Origin: Betaproteobacteria bacterium
GTDB taxonomy: Bacteria > Pseudomonadota > Gammaproteobacteria > Burkholderiales > SG8-39
Assembly: GCA_029865405.1 (NCBI GenBank)
Contig: JAOUGZ010000207.1
Coordinates: forward strand, 1-5,660
DNA length: 5,660 nucleotides
Direction: 5' to 3'
Positions 5,435 to 5,660 of the stretch are shown piece after piece. The notes below the pieces were generated by a model, which saw only the letters and a program-made list of their open reading frames with translations, had not been told where the DNA came from and did not search any database. The position numbers were made by a program, and so were the translations under genes. Each line of letters begins with the position of its first letter. Within the stretch, counting starts at the first letter, position 1.

Positions 5435-5660
5435 TGCGCTTCTTCTTCAAGACCGATTACGACCAGGACCTGCGTCTTTTTCGTCATGGCGGCCAGATGT
5501 TCTGGTACGGCCTGCTCTTCGCGGTGCTCCTCGCCGCGCCGTGGTGGGCGAGCGAGTACGTGCTCTCGCAGCTGCATTTCATCGGCATCTACTCGATCGT
5601 CGGCCTGGGGCTGATGCTGCTGGTCGGCTTCACGGGGCAGATCTCGCTCGGGCACGCGGC
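5434..5660 (+). CDS. livM: LivM-type branched-chain amino acid ABC transporter permease, N-terminal part (3' end outside window)
   Basis: Starting at ATG 5434-5436, which shares one base with the livH stop (TGATG), the frame stays open to the window edge, giving 75 codons plus two bases. A short polar N-terminus (MRFFFKTDYDQDLRLF) precedes a hydrophobic segment at about residues 24-38 (YGLLFAVLLAAPWWA). IGIYSIVGLGLMLLVGFTGQ and ISLGHA then follow, ending at residue 75. The GLMLLVGFTGQISLGHA block is the hallmark of LivM at the N-terminal end of its permease domain. LivM forms the transmembrane channel with LivH. The extended N-terminus with DYDQD is common in proteobacterial LivM proteins. 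No strong Shine-Dalgarno is seen, so translational coupling to livH is likely. Confidence 0.93.
   Translation, partial: MRFFFKTDYDQDLRLFRHGGQMFWYGLLFAVLLAAPWWASEYVLSQLHFIGIYSIVGLGLMLLVGFTGQISLGHA

Overview
The window is GC-rich DNA (roughly two-thirds G+C by eye) with tightly packed, overlapping genes. It most resembles a Betaproteobacterium, probably Burkholderiales or a relative. That placement rests on gene content, base composition and protein character, not on a marker gene. I see no rRNA, tRNA, CRISPR array, insertion sequence or phage gene, and the whole window is covered by protein genes plus one 87-base divergent intergenic region.

Layout. (a) Positions 1-579, plus strand: the C-terminal 192 residues of an acyl-CoA dehydrogenase family protein whose C-terminal motif lacks the usual catalytic glutamate. 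(b) Positions 569-4468, minus strand: a four-gene operon read from right to left. Its genes are an AidB-like acyl-CoA dehydrogenase (536 aa), an AtuA-family protein (456 aa), a small AtuA C-terminal-type protein (112 aa) and a TetR-family regulator (195 aa). Each junction overlaps by 1 or 4 bases (ATGA, TGATG, GTGA), so translational coupling is likely. The regulator's end overlaps the end of gene (a) tail to tail by 11 bases. (c) Positions 4469-4555: a divergent control region with a perfect 12-bp palindrome, AAGCAATTGCTT, whose two halves could serve as -35 elements of back-to-back promoters. (d) Positions 4556-5660, plus strand: livH and the start of livM, the two membrane subunits of a branched-chain amino acid type ABC importer. 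They are joined by a TGATG overlap.

Working model (inference): the window is a catabolic and uptake locus for an acyl-CoA-forming carboxylic acid, branched-chain compound or isoprenoid-like compound. The Liv-type importer would bring in the substrate, the dehydrogenases and AtuA pair would process its CoA thioester, and the TetR protein would sense an acyl-CoA and control both divergent units through the shared palindrome. The substrate cannot be read from the sequence.

Most worth checking: livH appears to start at an ATC codon placed ideally behind a strong Shine-Dalgarno sequence; the palindrome is shared by two promoter candidates; the left-edge dehydrogenase lacks the catalytic glutamate; and an AidB-like protein sits in what looks like a metabolic operon. 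Nothing here amounts to a clearly new defence, mobile or RNA-based system.
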